In this document: positions 25,426-36,478 of the stretch, in pieces | Position numbering within the stretch: position 1 is the stretch's first letter | Layout: each line of letters starts with the position of its first letter | Assembly (NCBI GenBank): GCA_018466975.1 | Contig: CM031552.1 | Location: forward strand, 744,001 to 808,000 | Direction of reading: 5' to 3' | Length of the DNA: 64,000 nucleotides | DNA from: Sparassis latifolia | Lineage: Eukaryota > Basidiomycota > Agaricomycetes > Polyporales > Sparassidaceae | Translations under genes and position numbers: made by a program | Notes under the pieces: model-generated | Databases searched by the model: none | What the model was told of the DNA's origin: nothing | The model's input: only the letters and a program-made list of their open reading frames with translations

Positions 25426-25613
25426 TCATCCTGTTGCGTTTCTTTCTATCTCTCAAAGAATTGGATCTGAAATATAGCGAATGAACGAAATCCTGAGTAT
25501 CAAGGAGCGGGCGGTGGGAATATGGTAGCGGAAAGCAAGATCGCAGGAGATCGCAGGCAGACGCGACGCGAACTTGTCAGTGCACTTCGCTCGCCACATG
25601 TATGCGTTTAGCT
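25426..25613. promoter_or_regulatory. Shared divergent promoter of SWD1 and TTI2
   Basis: 188 bp separate start codons on opposite strands, so the promoters overlap. No named element could be assigned. A direct repeat GATCGCAGGA / GATCGCAGGC lies at about 25539-25560 on the TTI2 side. Confidence 0.5.
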
Positions 25614-27394
25614 ATGGCCGACACCCTCCAACCACTGCTGGATGACCTCACAATCCCGGAGGACTTTACCCGATATGACACTATCTCAGAAACAGATATA
25701 ATCGTGCGTCTCGAGAATTGGCGGCGACGGGCCTCCACCGTGCTTTCAGATCTTCGCGACCACCTCGAGGCCCGTCAGGCTCTAACCCTCGATGAGCAGG
25801 CGAGGGTAGTCTCTGCAGTTGCGCTTTTTGAAGATGAAGGCCCGTGGGTCCTTCAGCCTGCAAGAGAACGCGCTCTAGGTGCCGTATACCAGATACACAG
25901 GTGTTGGTCATGCATGCTCTGTCTGACCGCCGTGAGTGTAACAGAACTCCTGGAACGATACGCTACACCGAATGTCGAGCTGTTGGAGCGTATTCTCAAT
26001 CGCCACATAAGGCCCCTCTTCCAGTCAAATGCCCACCCCTCGCTGAATCCGTCGACTGGCCGAACGCTACCCCGTCCTGCAGGCGGATCCCTTGCACAAC
26101 AGGATTACTACGAAGGGCAAGTATGGAAGACTAACCCTGGCTTAGTCAACCTGGTTTCGTGGTGCGTGAAGCACACCGAGGTAAGTCTATGTCGATGTAT
26201 TGATCGATGTTTCCGGCTCAATTCTCTCACCCAGAGCGAGGTATACGAAAGATTGTGGCATCTCACCATTCCGCCTGTAATGACTCTCCTGGATGATTAC
26301 GAAACCCGGTACAAACTACGTGGAATCGAAATTGTAGCGGACATGTTGAAGAAGGTGCCTAAAGGTCTTCTGTACCGCACGGGTGTGGACGCGCTACTCT
26401 TCTCTGTGTGTCATCTTCGTTCTCGAGCAGTCGATTGTCGCACGTCTCATTCATTTGCGCGTCGATTGCGTGCGTTTGCCTTCCCCAGTCCCTCAAGACG
26501 TGCCTGACATTTCTGCAAAACCCTGAGACACCAGACCTCATCCGCTCTGCTGTACGCACCGCGCTGCAGCTCATCTTGCTTACCACTTCGCCCGACACCA
26601 TGCAGCGATTCAACCAGCTTTGTGAGATCCTGGGGAATGGTATTATCGGAAGCGTGTGGATGTACGCGACGCTCAACCCTGACGCGCTCGAAGCATCCCT
26701 CGAAGTCCTCCCGGAAGTTGTACGCACGCTGGACATCGGTACAGTACGCTACCTCTCGGTAAGCACCTTTCCTCTCCTTCGTTGACCTCCGAAGGTCATC
26801 CCCGTATCTGTGTGATCACCTTCTCGGATGTACACTTACGGATCTATGTATGGATCTGTGGCGTGGGCAGGCAATCATTCCGCAACTCGTCTTCCGTCTT
26901 CTGCCCGTACCGGAGAATAGCCAGTCCACACGTTTTAAATTGCTATCCGTTGCTGCCCTTGCTGTTGTCATCAGTGTGTGCGCGCCCCGCATGCCCCAGT
27001 GGAAGGACAACATTTTGGAAGGCATACTCAAGTGCTGGGTTGGTCTCGTCGATTCTGGAGCGGACGATGAGAGTGAGTGGGAATGCGGCCGCATGCACCA
27101 ATGCACATCTAACAGAACCCGATGGATTTTGAATTTCTAAGCAGAAACACGAAAGCTCAAGATTGCGTTGAGAGATGTCTGTGCCCGTCTTGCCGACACG
27201 TATCCGTCAGTTGTGGATGTACGTTACCTTCCTATGACACTGCGGGTATTGCATGAGTTTGATGTACGCGTCCTCGACAGGTCGAGTATGCACGATTGCT
27301 ACGAGTAGACTCACAGATGTTCGAGCCGCTCGTGGGGCCCTTACATGACGCGAGTCTGTTCTTCTCCACAACGGCAATCCGTTCAATAAGCTGA
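25614..27394 (+). CDS. TTI2: TELO2-interacting protein 2 (Tti2) homologue
   Basis: Third member of the TTT complex (Tel2-Tti1-Tti2), which helps the Hsp90 chaperone mature PIK-related kinases such as TOR, ATM and ATR. Six exons (25614-26180, 26235-26405, 26489-26758, 26871-27072, 27145-27218, 27281-27394) give 465 residues. The alpha-helical repeat protein shows the Tti2-type segments LTIPPVMTLLDDYETRYKLR, GIEIVADMLKKVP, RTGVDALLF, CLTFLQNPETPDLIRSAV and, near the end, VEYARLLRVDSQMFEPLVG. The intron at 26759-26870 is 112 bp, about twice the others, and might hide a small exon. An in-frame ATG 12 bases upstream (25602) is an alternative start. Assignment is by family pattern, without a catalytic motif. 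Confidence 0.8.
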
Positions 27395-27557
27395 CTCGGG
27401 GCTTTTCCTGCCCAGGACGGGCGTAGCGTAGATCCTACGTATATCTTGCAGCCGTGAAGCCGACCGAGTAATCTGAACTCGTCTTCTCAAGACCTGACGG
27501 CAGTTCTTTTTCTCGGAGAGGCTCCTAGTAGCTGGCCTGGCTTTTCGGAACCACATA

Positions 27558-28295
27558 TCACGAGAGAGGTCTATCCGTGCCTTCCTTCTTCTCGATGGGA
27601 ATGGCGGGAACTTCATGAAGTGTACCGCACGGGGTAATTCCGTCCAGGATGCAGGAAACAGTATGCACCACCGTGGGTAGATACGTAGTCGCGATGTTCA
27701 TCAGGTTGCTCGGCACTTTTAGATGTGCAGAATAGGGATGTTGGTTGTAAGGCCCGTCTCCGCCGAGCGTGTATGAATACGTAGCTGTGACTTTCTTGAA
27801 GTCTATCATGATAACTTGCAATACGTACCGACCGTGACAAAGAAGGCACTCGCTGCTGGTGGATACCAAGTACTGGTCCAGTATGTAAGTGCTGCGGTCA
27901 CCAGCTTAACAGCCAGATCCGCTGGACGGTTGATGGACGTGAGGATGCCAAAAGTGTGCTGCCCAGCGTCCATGGCCGAGAGCTCGAAAACTTCGGAGTA
28001 AGCCTAGTGGCAAGCCTTCATTCCGAATCGGAACGCGGCGTCATGGCTTGGAATGAATGGAAAATATGTCCCACTCCGCGAGTAGAGTGAGCTGCCGTCC
28101 CGATAGGTAAGAATTGAGCAGACACCACACACCAGAAAGTATGTATTTCTGATCTGGAGAGTAGGCGCTCGGCGGGAGCCGGGAGGAGTGGCCCAAAATG
28201 GAAAAGGCACTCCGGACCGGAAAGAGCCGTGCTGGGTATGATTGCAGCTGCATTAACAGATCTCGGCGCCGGACAGCACTGGACAAAGCTGCCAT
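27558..28295 (-). pseudogene. Unrecognised gene with one in-frame TAG
   Basis: I do not recognise the family. The start gives MAALSSAVRRRDLLMQLQSY; the C-terminal exon reads TATYSYTLGGDGPYNQHPYS and on to a Lys/Glu tail. Between them a frame carrying SRSGTYFPFIPSHDAAFRFG runs into KACH, TAG, then AYSEVFELSAMDAGQHTFG with no shift, so one TAG at 28006-28004 interrupts otherwise coherent sequence. A short intron with donor GTACGT and acceptor AAAG links VTV to TATYSY. The TAG could be a C-to-T change of CAG, or lie in an intron I could not resolve: the donor options before it leave introns under about 45 bp or break the frame. It is convergent with TTI2. Confidence 0.5.
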
Positions 28296-28353
28296 GCTTA
28301 TGGTTCCGTCCCTTTATCCTCCACCACAACCTACGTGATACCCCCTCCCACCC
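28296..28353. promoter_or_regulatory. Very short divergent intergenic region
   Basis: If both start codons are right, only 58 bp separate two genes transcribed away from each other. Either the promoters overlap the coding regions or one start is mis-set. Confidence 0.35.
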
Positions 28354-29093
28354 ATGAGTATCTCCGTCGAGGACCTCGTCGCATCGTTCTCCTCAAACCA
28401 CATCGGCCAGGAGGCCCTCGACCTTGCTGCCTTACAGGTACGTCGCATCACCGCTAACTTGTGCACCCTCTTAGCTGACAAAGAGGTTAGGCTCAACTGA
28501 CAGAGACCTTAATAGCGCAGTCCCCTTCGACTCAGGCTATCCCGCATCGTGGTTATGTTCAGCCAGCTAACACACCGACGCGGACACCATCTTCCAGCAT
28601 GTGCTGGGATCCGCGTGAGTTTGGCAGGGGCAGGAGTTCTAGCGTGGCGAGCATTGGCCAGCAGCTAGCGAACGAGCGAAAACGGGACTTCGAGGAGACA
28701 GAGGAGGATGAGCATATGGTTGAAGACATGCTCTTCTCAACACCTCCGCCGACGAGCGCCTCCCCACATCACGCGCTTTGCCACTCCTTCTCACACGCCC
28801 CGTCGTCTGCGCCACCCACCCGCTCACAGGTGGCACCTGTCACATCCTCGTACGACTGCGCACAATACGACTTGCCGTCGCCAAATACCTCGCTCTTCGC
28901 GACTACCGACCCGTTCCTTATGGCGCAGCTTCAGGCTGCACAAAACCCCACACCGTCTCCGTTCGCGCAGTCGGGTCGTCCCTCCCCGCACTCGCCATTC
29001 CTCGCGCACCAACTGCAGTCTGTGTACTCACACCGTTCCATGCAGGCTGAGGCGGACGTGCACAATCTGTTTGCTGCAGCAGCGGCGTTCTAA
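28354..29093 (+). CDS. Small Ser/Pro-rich protein of unknown function
   Basis: Two exons (28354-28437, 28491-29093) give 228 residues; the intron has a GCTAACT branch site. The N-terminus is a short amphipathic helix region (SISVEDLVASFSSNHIGQEA, then LAALQAQLTETL) that looks like a conserved interaction motif. The rest is Ser/Pro/Thr-rich and probably disordered, with an acidic patch (ETEEDEHMVEDM) and an Ala-rich end (NLFAAAAAF). I do not recognise a named family and no catalytic feature is visible. The coherent splice and codon phase support a real gene. Confidence 0.7.
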
Positions 29094-30437
29094 TTCGTGG
29101 GTCGCCCGCATCGCTTCTCATACAGATGTTATAATCTCGGACTTTTAAGATCCCCACGCTCCACTTCGGCTAGACGCTACCTATCCTCATCGCTGCGCGA
29201 GGTCTGTTGAGACTCTCTTATGTTGCGCTGCACTTGCGATGTGCAACGGCCATCGGACTACTCCCCTGATGCTCAGTTCAAGTGACAGTCACAAGTACTG
29301 TTCACATGCGCAGCATTCGCCTGCGCAGGTACGTACAGCACATCGTGTTCTTTTCATCCAGACCGGTCTTACATTATTTGGCGTCAACGAACTTCTGATC
29401 TGGACATCCCCTCGCGTGTTTGCATCCATACAACCCCACTCCACTTTACCTATATGTGCGCATTGCATCGGCATTAGATGTCGCTTGACAGATCTTCTCC
29501 CTTGGGTAGTTGTTCTGCGTGATACAGTATTTGTTATAACTTAACTTCTGCGAATATGGTAGATTATAATGTGTATTCCATCTGCTGTCGTTGCTCTTCG
29601 GCTTGTTTGTTCTGGGGCGTTGCCCGCCTTGTTCGTGCACTGCATCTGGCGTTTCATGTGCCGTTCCTGGCAGTTCTAGTAGCAAATCTCAATTCAGATG
29701 TGTGCAGATCAGGCCTGCATCCCGGGCGCGCTTGCAGTTCGCATGCTCGGACTTTGCGAGCACGTTTGAACGGCGTGCGGGGATCTTCTCATGAGTCTCA
29801 GGCCAGTGAGCGATCGCGTGGCCATCGTTGTTCCCTTTCCGGCAGCGGCAGTCTTCTGGCTATAGGCTCGAGGGCGAGCTGGCCTGGCCGAGATGAATGT
29901 CCCGCGATGATGGGTAATGTGCGGGAGGTATATTTGGTATCTGAGTACGATGGACGGCTATGCCAGTGGGATGCGATTGTATGGGTAGAAGAGAATGAGA
30001 AGCGCATGTTTTCAATGTATAGGACATCGCCGAGATTAATTTGATGACTACGGTCCACCATATTCAAGTTCGGTCCTCAGATCCTGTGTATACGCGACGG
30101 CGGATGAAATACCAGGCAGGGGCGAGCGAACTTGAACATGCCCGTGGAGAGACAGACCTCAGTCATGCGCAGGAAAGGGAGCACTCACCTTACACTCACC
30201 TCTGGGCAAGAAATTGGAATTTGTACTGTCGCATATGACGGCTTGTAGGTCTATGAAAAACTGAATTTGCATGTCTGCCATCTCACCGACGCAACCCAAG
30301 ACAGCTTAAAGTGCATGCATGTGGCCCAGCAGTGCGTCCGATTGATAAAAGCGAATACGTAACAATTCGGCAGATGATTCACAAATGTTCACAAGCATAA
30401 ATACATACTAAGTCCGGTCATCGCCCAAGTTCACAAG
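29094..30437. other. Intergenic region without recognisable gene
   Basis: 1.3 kb between the small Ser/Pro-rich gene and the 3' end of the monooxygenase gene. A 162-residue plus-strand frame at 29556-30044 has no family motif and is Cys/Arg/Ser-biased, so I do not call it. Confidence 0.5.
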
Positions 30438-32792
30438 TTAACAACAGGTTACGGCCCGAGTCCGCAGCCACCGGAGCACCTGGGACACAGAACCTCTGCG
30501 CAGGGACCGTGACATCCACACCAAGCACAGCGCGAACACCAGCGTCCTCGCCCATCTCTTTATTCTCGTGAGCTGCCTGCACCTCTCCCAGCGCTCAGCA
30601 CCTACAGCAATGTAGTCTTCCCATATTGGATTGCGGAGGAGCCACCAGTACTCCGTGACGGAGCCCGGGAAGAGAGTGAAGTTCTTGCCCGTACCGCCTG
30701 TCCGGAACCAAGATTCGCATCCGACGAAGTCATTGTTACCCAGTTTCTTCTGAATTCGCTCGTTGTATGTGTCGGTGACATCGGATTTCACCTCGAACGA
30801 GGACACCAGGCCATCTAGGACGGGACCAATGAACTTCATCGAGTAATTTACCTGAGAAGGACGGGGTTTCAATTCGCAAGTTCGTCAAGTTCGTGACTCA
30901 GAGGGCTTACGGCGGTCTCAGCGGTGGAAAGTTCTGAACCTGCGGTCACTGTGTTCGGACCTGTAACGTATTTTAACCGAAAGGCTCATCTAAGAACAAC
31001 AGCAGACTCACCTCCAACCAGGAAGAGGTTGGGAAAGCTCGGGATGGTGATACCGCGATAGGCAGTGGGGCCGCCATGGGAGGTATAATATTCCTGGATC
31101 GTTCCTTGAGTGCCAGTGATGGTGACTGGGTGTCTATCCTGGCAATGGCCGGAGACGCATGAGGCATAGAGGAAGCAGTGAGAGCACTACGCGCGTACCG
31201 CAACATAACCAGTGGCAAAAATGACGACGTCGAAAGGTAAACTCTCCCCTGGGATGTAGAGGGATATGGATGGCTTCCTTGAAGTGCATAAGCTGCGTAC
31301 CAGTTTTGGTGAGGATCCCCTGAGAAGTGATCTCGGAGATTCCATCCCAGTTCAGATTGAAGTTAGGAAGATGCAAACAGGACAAGTATCCAGAGTCCAT
31401 CACTGCGCGCCTGCACGAGGCAGCTGTTGTCTCAGGACAGTCAGCGTGCAAGCTATTTGGAGATACGAGGAACAAACGATATATGGGTATTAACTTGTTA
31501 TGGTATTCGCCCGGGGCTTCTCGTCTGATCAGCTGTGTGAACTCCTAGACAGATATTCAGCTCGTGGTTTCGTCAAGTACCCATCCGCGACACTCGCCTC
31601 TTCAATAGGTTTACTAGACTTCCAAAACACAGTTTTCTTGACAGCAGGTAATATATCCAACTGTACGCAAAGAAATTAATACAATCCTATGCGCATAGCA
31701 ATATTCGTACCGTCCAGATGAGCCAGCCGCGATGCAAGCGCAAGGCGAAGGGCACATGCGCGAAAATCCATTTGTGAAGAGGAGACCATTCCCAGCGATC
31801 CTGCAGACCATGTCGCGAATATGGGCACAGAATGTAATCAACACATACTGACTTACACGATGAACGAACCATTGCGGTGTACGACAGAAATTCGTTACGT
31901 GTACGGTTGGATCGGCCACAAGGTGGGGTATGAACTGCGCCCTGTACCGAAGGGTGAGAACCACGGAATGCTATGAAAAAAGTGTACGATGACTGACGCT
32001 GACGCTGCGTTTCCGATAACTGCGACACGCTTGTATTGGAAATCGACCGAGGGATTCCAACGCGCCGAGTGGAACAAGTCTCCTTTGAAAGTTTCTCTAC
32101 CGTGGATATCCGCAGGAAAAGATGGGTCCATCAGAATGCCGACCGCAGATATGATAATTTCTGCAGATGTCCACGACCTGTCGCCAGATATTACATTCTC
32201 GACCTCGAGATTGTACTGCTGCTGTGCAGCATCCCATGCAGCAGATATGACGTTCGTGTTGAAGATAGTGTGGCGATACAAGGAGTATTTCTCGGCGAAA
32301 TGTTTCCAATAGGTCTGTAGTTCTGGTTGCGGAGCATGGGTTACGCTCCAATTGGGGTTTGGCTCGGTCGAATGACAGTACCAGTGCGAAGGCGTATCAC
32401 AGTTGCAGCCCTGTTTTGTTTCAAAGGAGGTTGAGAGAGAAAACCAGAGCCGGGACTGACTGGATATGTATTATCCTGCCGTGCGACGTTGAGACTGAAT
32501 GATCGAGTATGTGAATCGTACGTTATACATACCCGCCATGTCCCTCCTACGTCAGATGCTCTCTCGTATATCTGAAATTTGAGTGAGTAAATATGACCTG
32601 GCACACTGACTAAAAATTCACCTACAGTGAAGTTTTCGAACCGCAGCTGTCTTAGAGCAAATCCAGCAGACAACCCTCCTAATCTGGGATGTCACGCTTT
32701 CAGGAGAAAAACACAAAGCACTAGTTCTAAGTTGCTCACCCAGAACCTATAATGACAACTCTGGGACCAGGGCTTTGTCTCTGGGATAACAT
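30438..32792 (-). CDS. FAD-dependent monooxygenase, Baeyer-Villiger/FMO type, 14 exons
   Basis: Predicted NAD(P)H- and O2-dependent flavoprotein oxidising a ketone or heteroatom. Exons (minus): 32792-32740, 32683-32626, 32571-32533, 32475-32461, 32410-31998, 31941-31857, 31800-31711, 31660-31592, 31544-31478, 31423-31301, 31248-31199, 31138-31012, 30960-30911 and 30851-30438; they sum to 550 codons plus stop. The N-terminal FAD fold is VVIIGSGLGGLSAGFALRQL with YERASDVGGTWRDNTYPGC. The Baeyer-Villiger fingerprint FxGxxxHxxxW is present as FKGDLFHSARW. The second nucleotide-binding site reads VAVIGNAASA, with Ala where a Gly is usual. FATGYV and VGGPNTVT follow, then a hydrophobic/basic C-terminus. 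Exon 4 is 15 bases. In-frame ATGs at 32804 and 32813 are alternative starts. The substrate is unknown. Confidence 0.92.
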
Positions 32793-32823
32793 ATCGGAAA
32801 ACATCAACTTCATGGATCGATTT

Positions 32824-33957
32824 CTAGGAAAGAGTATGGGAAGACGCTGCAATTAGAGTGGAAAGCATTTCCACATCTATGGCAGGATGTTCAGCCGAGG
32901 TATTTGCTTCGCGAAGATAAGCACATGATGACCGTGGCATCTGTACCATTGGTTCGAGTTCGACATAAACGCCTCTGATAACGTCGGAAGGCGCGTCAAA
33001 CGCGTCTCCCAAATTCGGATAAAATTCACGTGCGACTAAAAAATTGCTCAATTTCGGAAAATAACTTCAAATAATTTCGTGTGCGTTCGACAGTGGTGCT
33101 ATCTACCTTTTGCGATTTTATTTTTATTTTTATTTTTTCACCCCATCTATCGGATAATTCTATTGAGAAACCCCCAGAAACCCGGAAACCCCAGAAACCC
33201 CCTTAAGTTGCTCAGCAACCTGGTTTCTGTGCAAGGGAGACCGTTGACAGCCGGCCGGTTTTGATGGGGAGCCGCGCTTGCAGTCTCTTTCTGAAAGTGA
33301 GTAAAGTGCGGCCTCCTCGCAGCAGAGGCCTCGCTGCGAAATTGTAAGTTGATTCGGGGCTTACCGATCACACAGGAGCTCGGTACACTCTATGTACGTG
33401 AACAGGACGCATCGGGCGGGACTGACAAGGCTTACGGCGGGTGCCAATTTTCCCTCTCCCTCTCCCATTCTTGCGAAAATTTACTTTAAGAATATGGAGA
33501 GTGCATGCAGGCAAGGTCTCTCGATCTCTCGTCAACTGCCATGAGAAGCTGAGGAGTGAGTCTGCCCTGCCTTCCCGCACAAACGATGATGCCAACATGG
33601 CCGCCCCAGGAGGGCGTCCGGCCGGAGTCCGAAACTTCCTCCGGAGAGGGAAACCCCACAAGTTTCCAAATTGAGGGGTTTCTTGGGGTTTCCGGGTTTC
33701 TCAGGGTTTCCCAATAGAATTATCCCCATCTATCGCTATCGAGCCCCCAGAAATCTTTTGCTCAATATTGTCTCGATCTGTCCGTCATCTGAGATCCGAA
33801 CCCAGCTAATACTCCGGAAATGAACACCACAGGACACCGGTGTACAGTAGAGCGAGCATCCCGGATTTCCGTCAAATTCAATCCTCTCGGGTATGTTGTA
33901 GTCCCGAGGGTCTGCGATTTTGACATCGCTGGAGTCATTCTGGAAGAATATCCACAC
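32824..33957 (-). pseudogene. Possible gene remnant split by the MITE
   Basis: Two minus-strand open segments lie on either side of the MITE: 33957-33736 (includes DPRDYNIPERIEFDGNPGC) and 33051-32824 (includes FYPNLGDAFDAPSDVIRG and a stop at 32824). Their composition looks protein-like and they sit in line, so they may be exons of one small gene between the monooxygenase and DUF3445 genes, with the transposon in an intron or breaking it. I recognise no family and could not fix splice sites. Confidence 0.25.
33152..33725. mobile_element. MULE-like MITE, 574 bp, with 9-bp target duplication
   Basis: The ends are inverted repeats of roughly 50 bp: the left end starts GGATAATTCTATTGAGAAAC and the right end reads GGATAATTCTATTGGGAAAC on the other strand, both continuing with GAAACCCGGAAACCCC. 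The identical 9-mer CCATCTATC flanks the element at 33143-33151 and 33726-33734. Long TIRs plus a 9-bp duplication are characteristic of Mutator-like elements. The interior has no long frame, so it is non-autonomous. No autonomous partner is in the window. Confidence 0.9.
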
Positions 33958-34049
33958 GATGATAGCGTTATCAGCTCCCAGCTTTCTTATACGTTGGCTT
34001 CCTGGCGTTTCGACGGCTGTTCGCCCTTGTCTCCACCATCGTTCTCGCC

Positions 34050-35921
34050 ATGACCTTTGCTGATCCGCAGATGGGTAATATTTTGGCTATTTGCTTCCTG
34101 CTGGTTGCGGCCGCGGTCGTTGCATACCTCACGCGGGTCACGCGAAAGGTGTCTCAAGTGAACATCAAAGTCAAAGGCTGTGGTGACAGCGAGAAAACAG
34201 AGCGGGAAGCAGGCGGTAGGTGTGGATGAAACATCCATGTTGTCACAGCTTTAGACCCGAGGCCTGAGTTCTGCAGAGTGGACCCCCGTCGTGTTCGATT
34301 ATCCTAAAATCGAACCCTTCACTGGCGACCTGAGTGCTGTTAAGCCGATCCCGTACCGTCCTTTCCGCTGGGGAGACTATCAGTATGCGTAAAGAAATCA
34401 TTGTTATTGAGCCGTGCTCATGTCCAACTATCCGTTATTCCAGTGTCACCATGGGCATCAGGAACATGCCTTGGAACGAGTGGATCGAGGTATGTCAATC
34501 CCAACTCGTACCGCCATTGGAGATATGACTTAGATGAACGGTCGCAGTTGGATCAGCAATTCTTCGATTATCACAAAATTCGTGAATACCGCCTCCGTAC
34601 GCGGGCAGATCGTTCGGTAATAATCCATCCTGAGCAACCTGGGATTGTACAATCGGGGCACGCTGGAGGTGCGAGCCACATCGTTGACTGTCTCTGTCAG
34701 TCGATGTTCACAATGCACTTCCAGCTGAGGAGTTCTTGTACGAGCTTGCGGAATACCTGCCAAGGCGGTATCCCACTATTTACCGCGTAGAGCGACATGC
34801 GACTTCAAAGCCAAATTCCTACTCGTGGTATGGAGAGAACCCTATCAAGTCAATCACAATTATTCCGCTTCAGATCACATATGATCTTGACGAGGAGGAT
34901 CCCCTGACCATGGCCGCACGTCTGTGAGTAATGCTGGGGCGCGCCTTTCTTGCTTCCAGTATTGAATAATATCGCTTCACCAGCGTGCAAGAGGATTTCG
35001 CCATCATGATTGAAGGTTGGTGCATGGAGAACTACAGAATGAATCACGAACTGACAAGTATAATTTAGGCACCGATGGACGATATTATCTTCAAGGAGGT
35101 GCCATCTTGATCCCAGGTAAGAAACCCCATGAGTGATCGTTTGCCTTGTTCAATACATTGTAACGGCTTGGATAGGATTCTGGCGTTTAAAAGACAAGGT
35201 TGGCATGCCTCTTGATCAGATCCACGTCTCTGGAGATGTCCCGCAGTGCAAGTGCCAATGCTCGAATATTGAGATACACCTAGTCTGACGATGTGTGCGT
35301 ACCAGATCAAAGCAAGCTGCACCTCAGCATGGGACGCTTCTTTAGACGACTGCCAGTGGACAAACCTGTCATCCGCAATAACTATGGCTTCCAGGTTGTA
35401 AAGAACACTGACCCTACCGCAACGACCGAGGACCCTACGCGCGCTGTAGATCCCACTGAGCTCGCATGGTCCGCATCCATGCAGGGCAACGAGGACCGAA
35501 CGGACTACGAGCGCAGCGCGCACGTCCGTACGGAGCACGCAGACGGAAAGGTACGCAGCTGGACTGAGCTGTTACCGTCCATGGTGTATCTCCGCACGGA
35601 GCGCCAGACTCTGCGCCGCCTGCCTCGCACGGGTGCCGTCGTGTTCACGATCCGCGTCTATCAGACGCCGATTGACTCGCTGGCGCAGGAGCCTGGAGCC
35701 CCCGGTAGGCTTGCCAGCGCCATACGCAGCTGGCCGGACGACGTTGCGGAGTAAGTCCTACTTCACGCGCGATAAGACATTGCCGTGAGCTAATTCTCCC
35801 CAGTTACAAGGATCGTTTTGCGTATGAAGACATCTTGCAATATCTAGATAAGCGGCATGCTGAGCAGATCGAAGCAGGAGAGATCACTGGCGAAGAGCGG
35901 ATCTCTTATTATCCATTTTGA
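34050..35921 (+). CDS. DUF3445 / heme-dependent oxidative N-demethylase-like protein, membrane-anchored
   Basis: Ten exons (34050-34215, 34277-34382, 34444-34489, 34548-34668, 34725-34923, 34984-35015, 35069-35116, 35176-35245, 35313-35750, 35804-35921) give 447 residues. The N-terminus has one membrane segment (ILAICFLLVAAAVVAYL) before a cytosol- or lumen-facing domain. Family landmarks in order: YRPFRWGDYHVTMGIRNMPW, YHKIREYRL, LPRRYPTIYRVE, YDLDEEDPLTMAARLVQEDF, LQGGAILIPGFWRLKDKIG-type residues (here VG), FFRRLPVDKPVIRNNY, and RTERQTLRRLPRTGAVVFTI. This is the DUF3445 family, whose bacterial member is the alpha subunit of a heme-dependent oxidative N-demethylase. The donor of intron 8 could instead be 6 bases downstream. 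It diverges from the monooxygenase, suggesting a joint catabolic role. Confidence 0.88.
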
Positions 35922-36478
35922 ATCTGCAGAATAATGATAAGGTCAATGATGTGAATAACAGGGCAACGAAATTGAATTTTACATGCAGTGGGTGGTGGTT
36001 GACTCGCGTCTTTGTAGATGAATACTAGTGTAGACCTGCACTAATTTTCTACTCTCATCGAGAGTGACAATGACATGTCTCACTTCATACTGACTCGAAA
36101 ATGTGAGCGGAAAATAACAGCAGGCTGGCTCGTACATCGAGATGTTGCTCATTGACTTCGACATAAGTTCAGGCAAGCAATGAACATTGAACCTCGAAGT
36201 CGACGACGCTTGAGCGGGAAATATATACAGATTCTGAATGTTTGTGTATGGTAAGACTATGAGCAACACAACCAAGACAGTGCCAGACGTACTAGGGGTA
36301 CACACGCGGAATAAACGGAAACCTGTACAGTATCATGAAATAAATAACAGCGATGTCCGGCACTGTTGCGACAGCGAAAAATATTGATACAGGTCCAAAG
36401 AACATCCGCCCGAGGTGGCGCCGGGCAGGCCTTCTAACGGCACTTCTATAATAAAAAAGACAGCCTGCTGTCGGCCCG
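35922..36478. other. Convergent 3' region, no gene seen
   Basis: 557 bp between the stops of the convergent DUF3445 and cyclin genes. Only short shadow frames are present; it should hold both 3' UTRs. Confidence 0.5.

Noticed and set aside
29556..30044. Plus-strand 162-codon frame
   Set aside because: No domain, no introns, biased composition and no conserved-looking segments; likely chance.
33160..33210. Telomere-like tract in GAAACCCC-rich sequence
   Set aside because: The motif is not a regular TTAGGG-type array and is explained as MITE terminal repeat.
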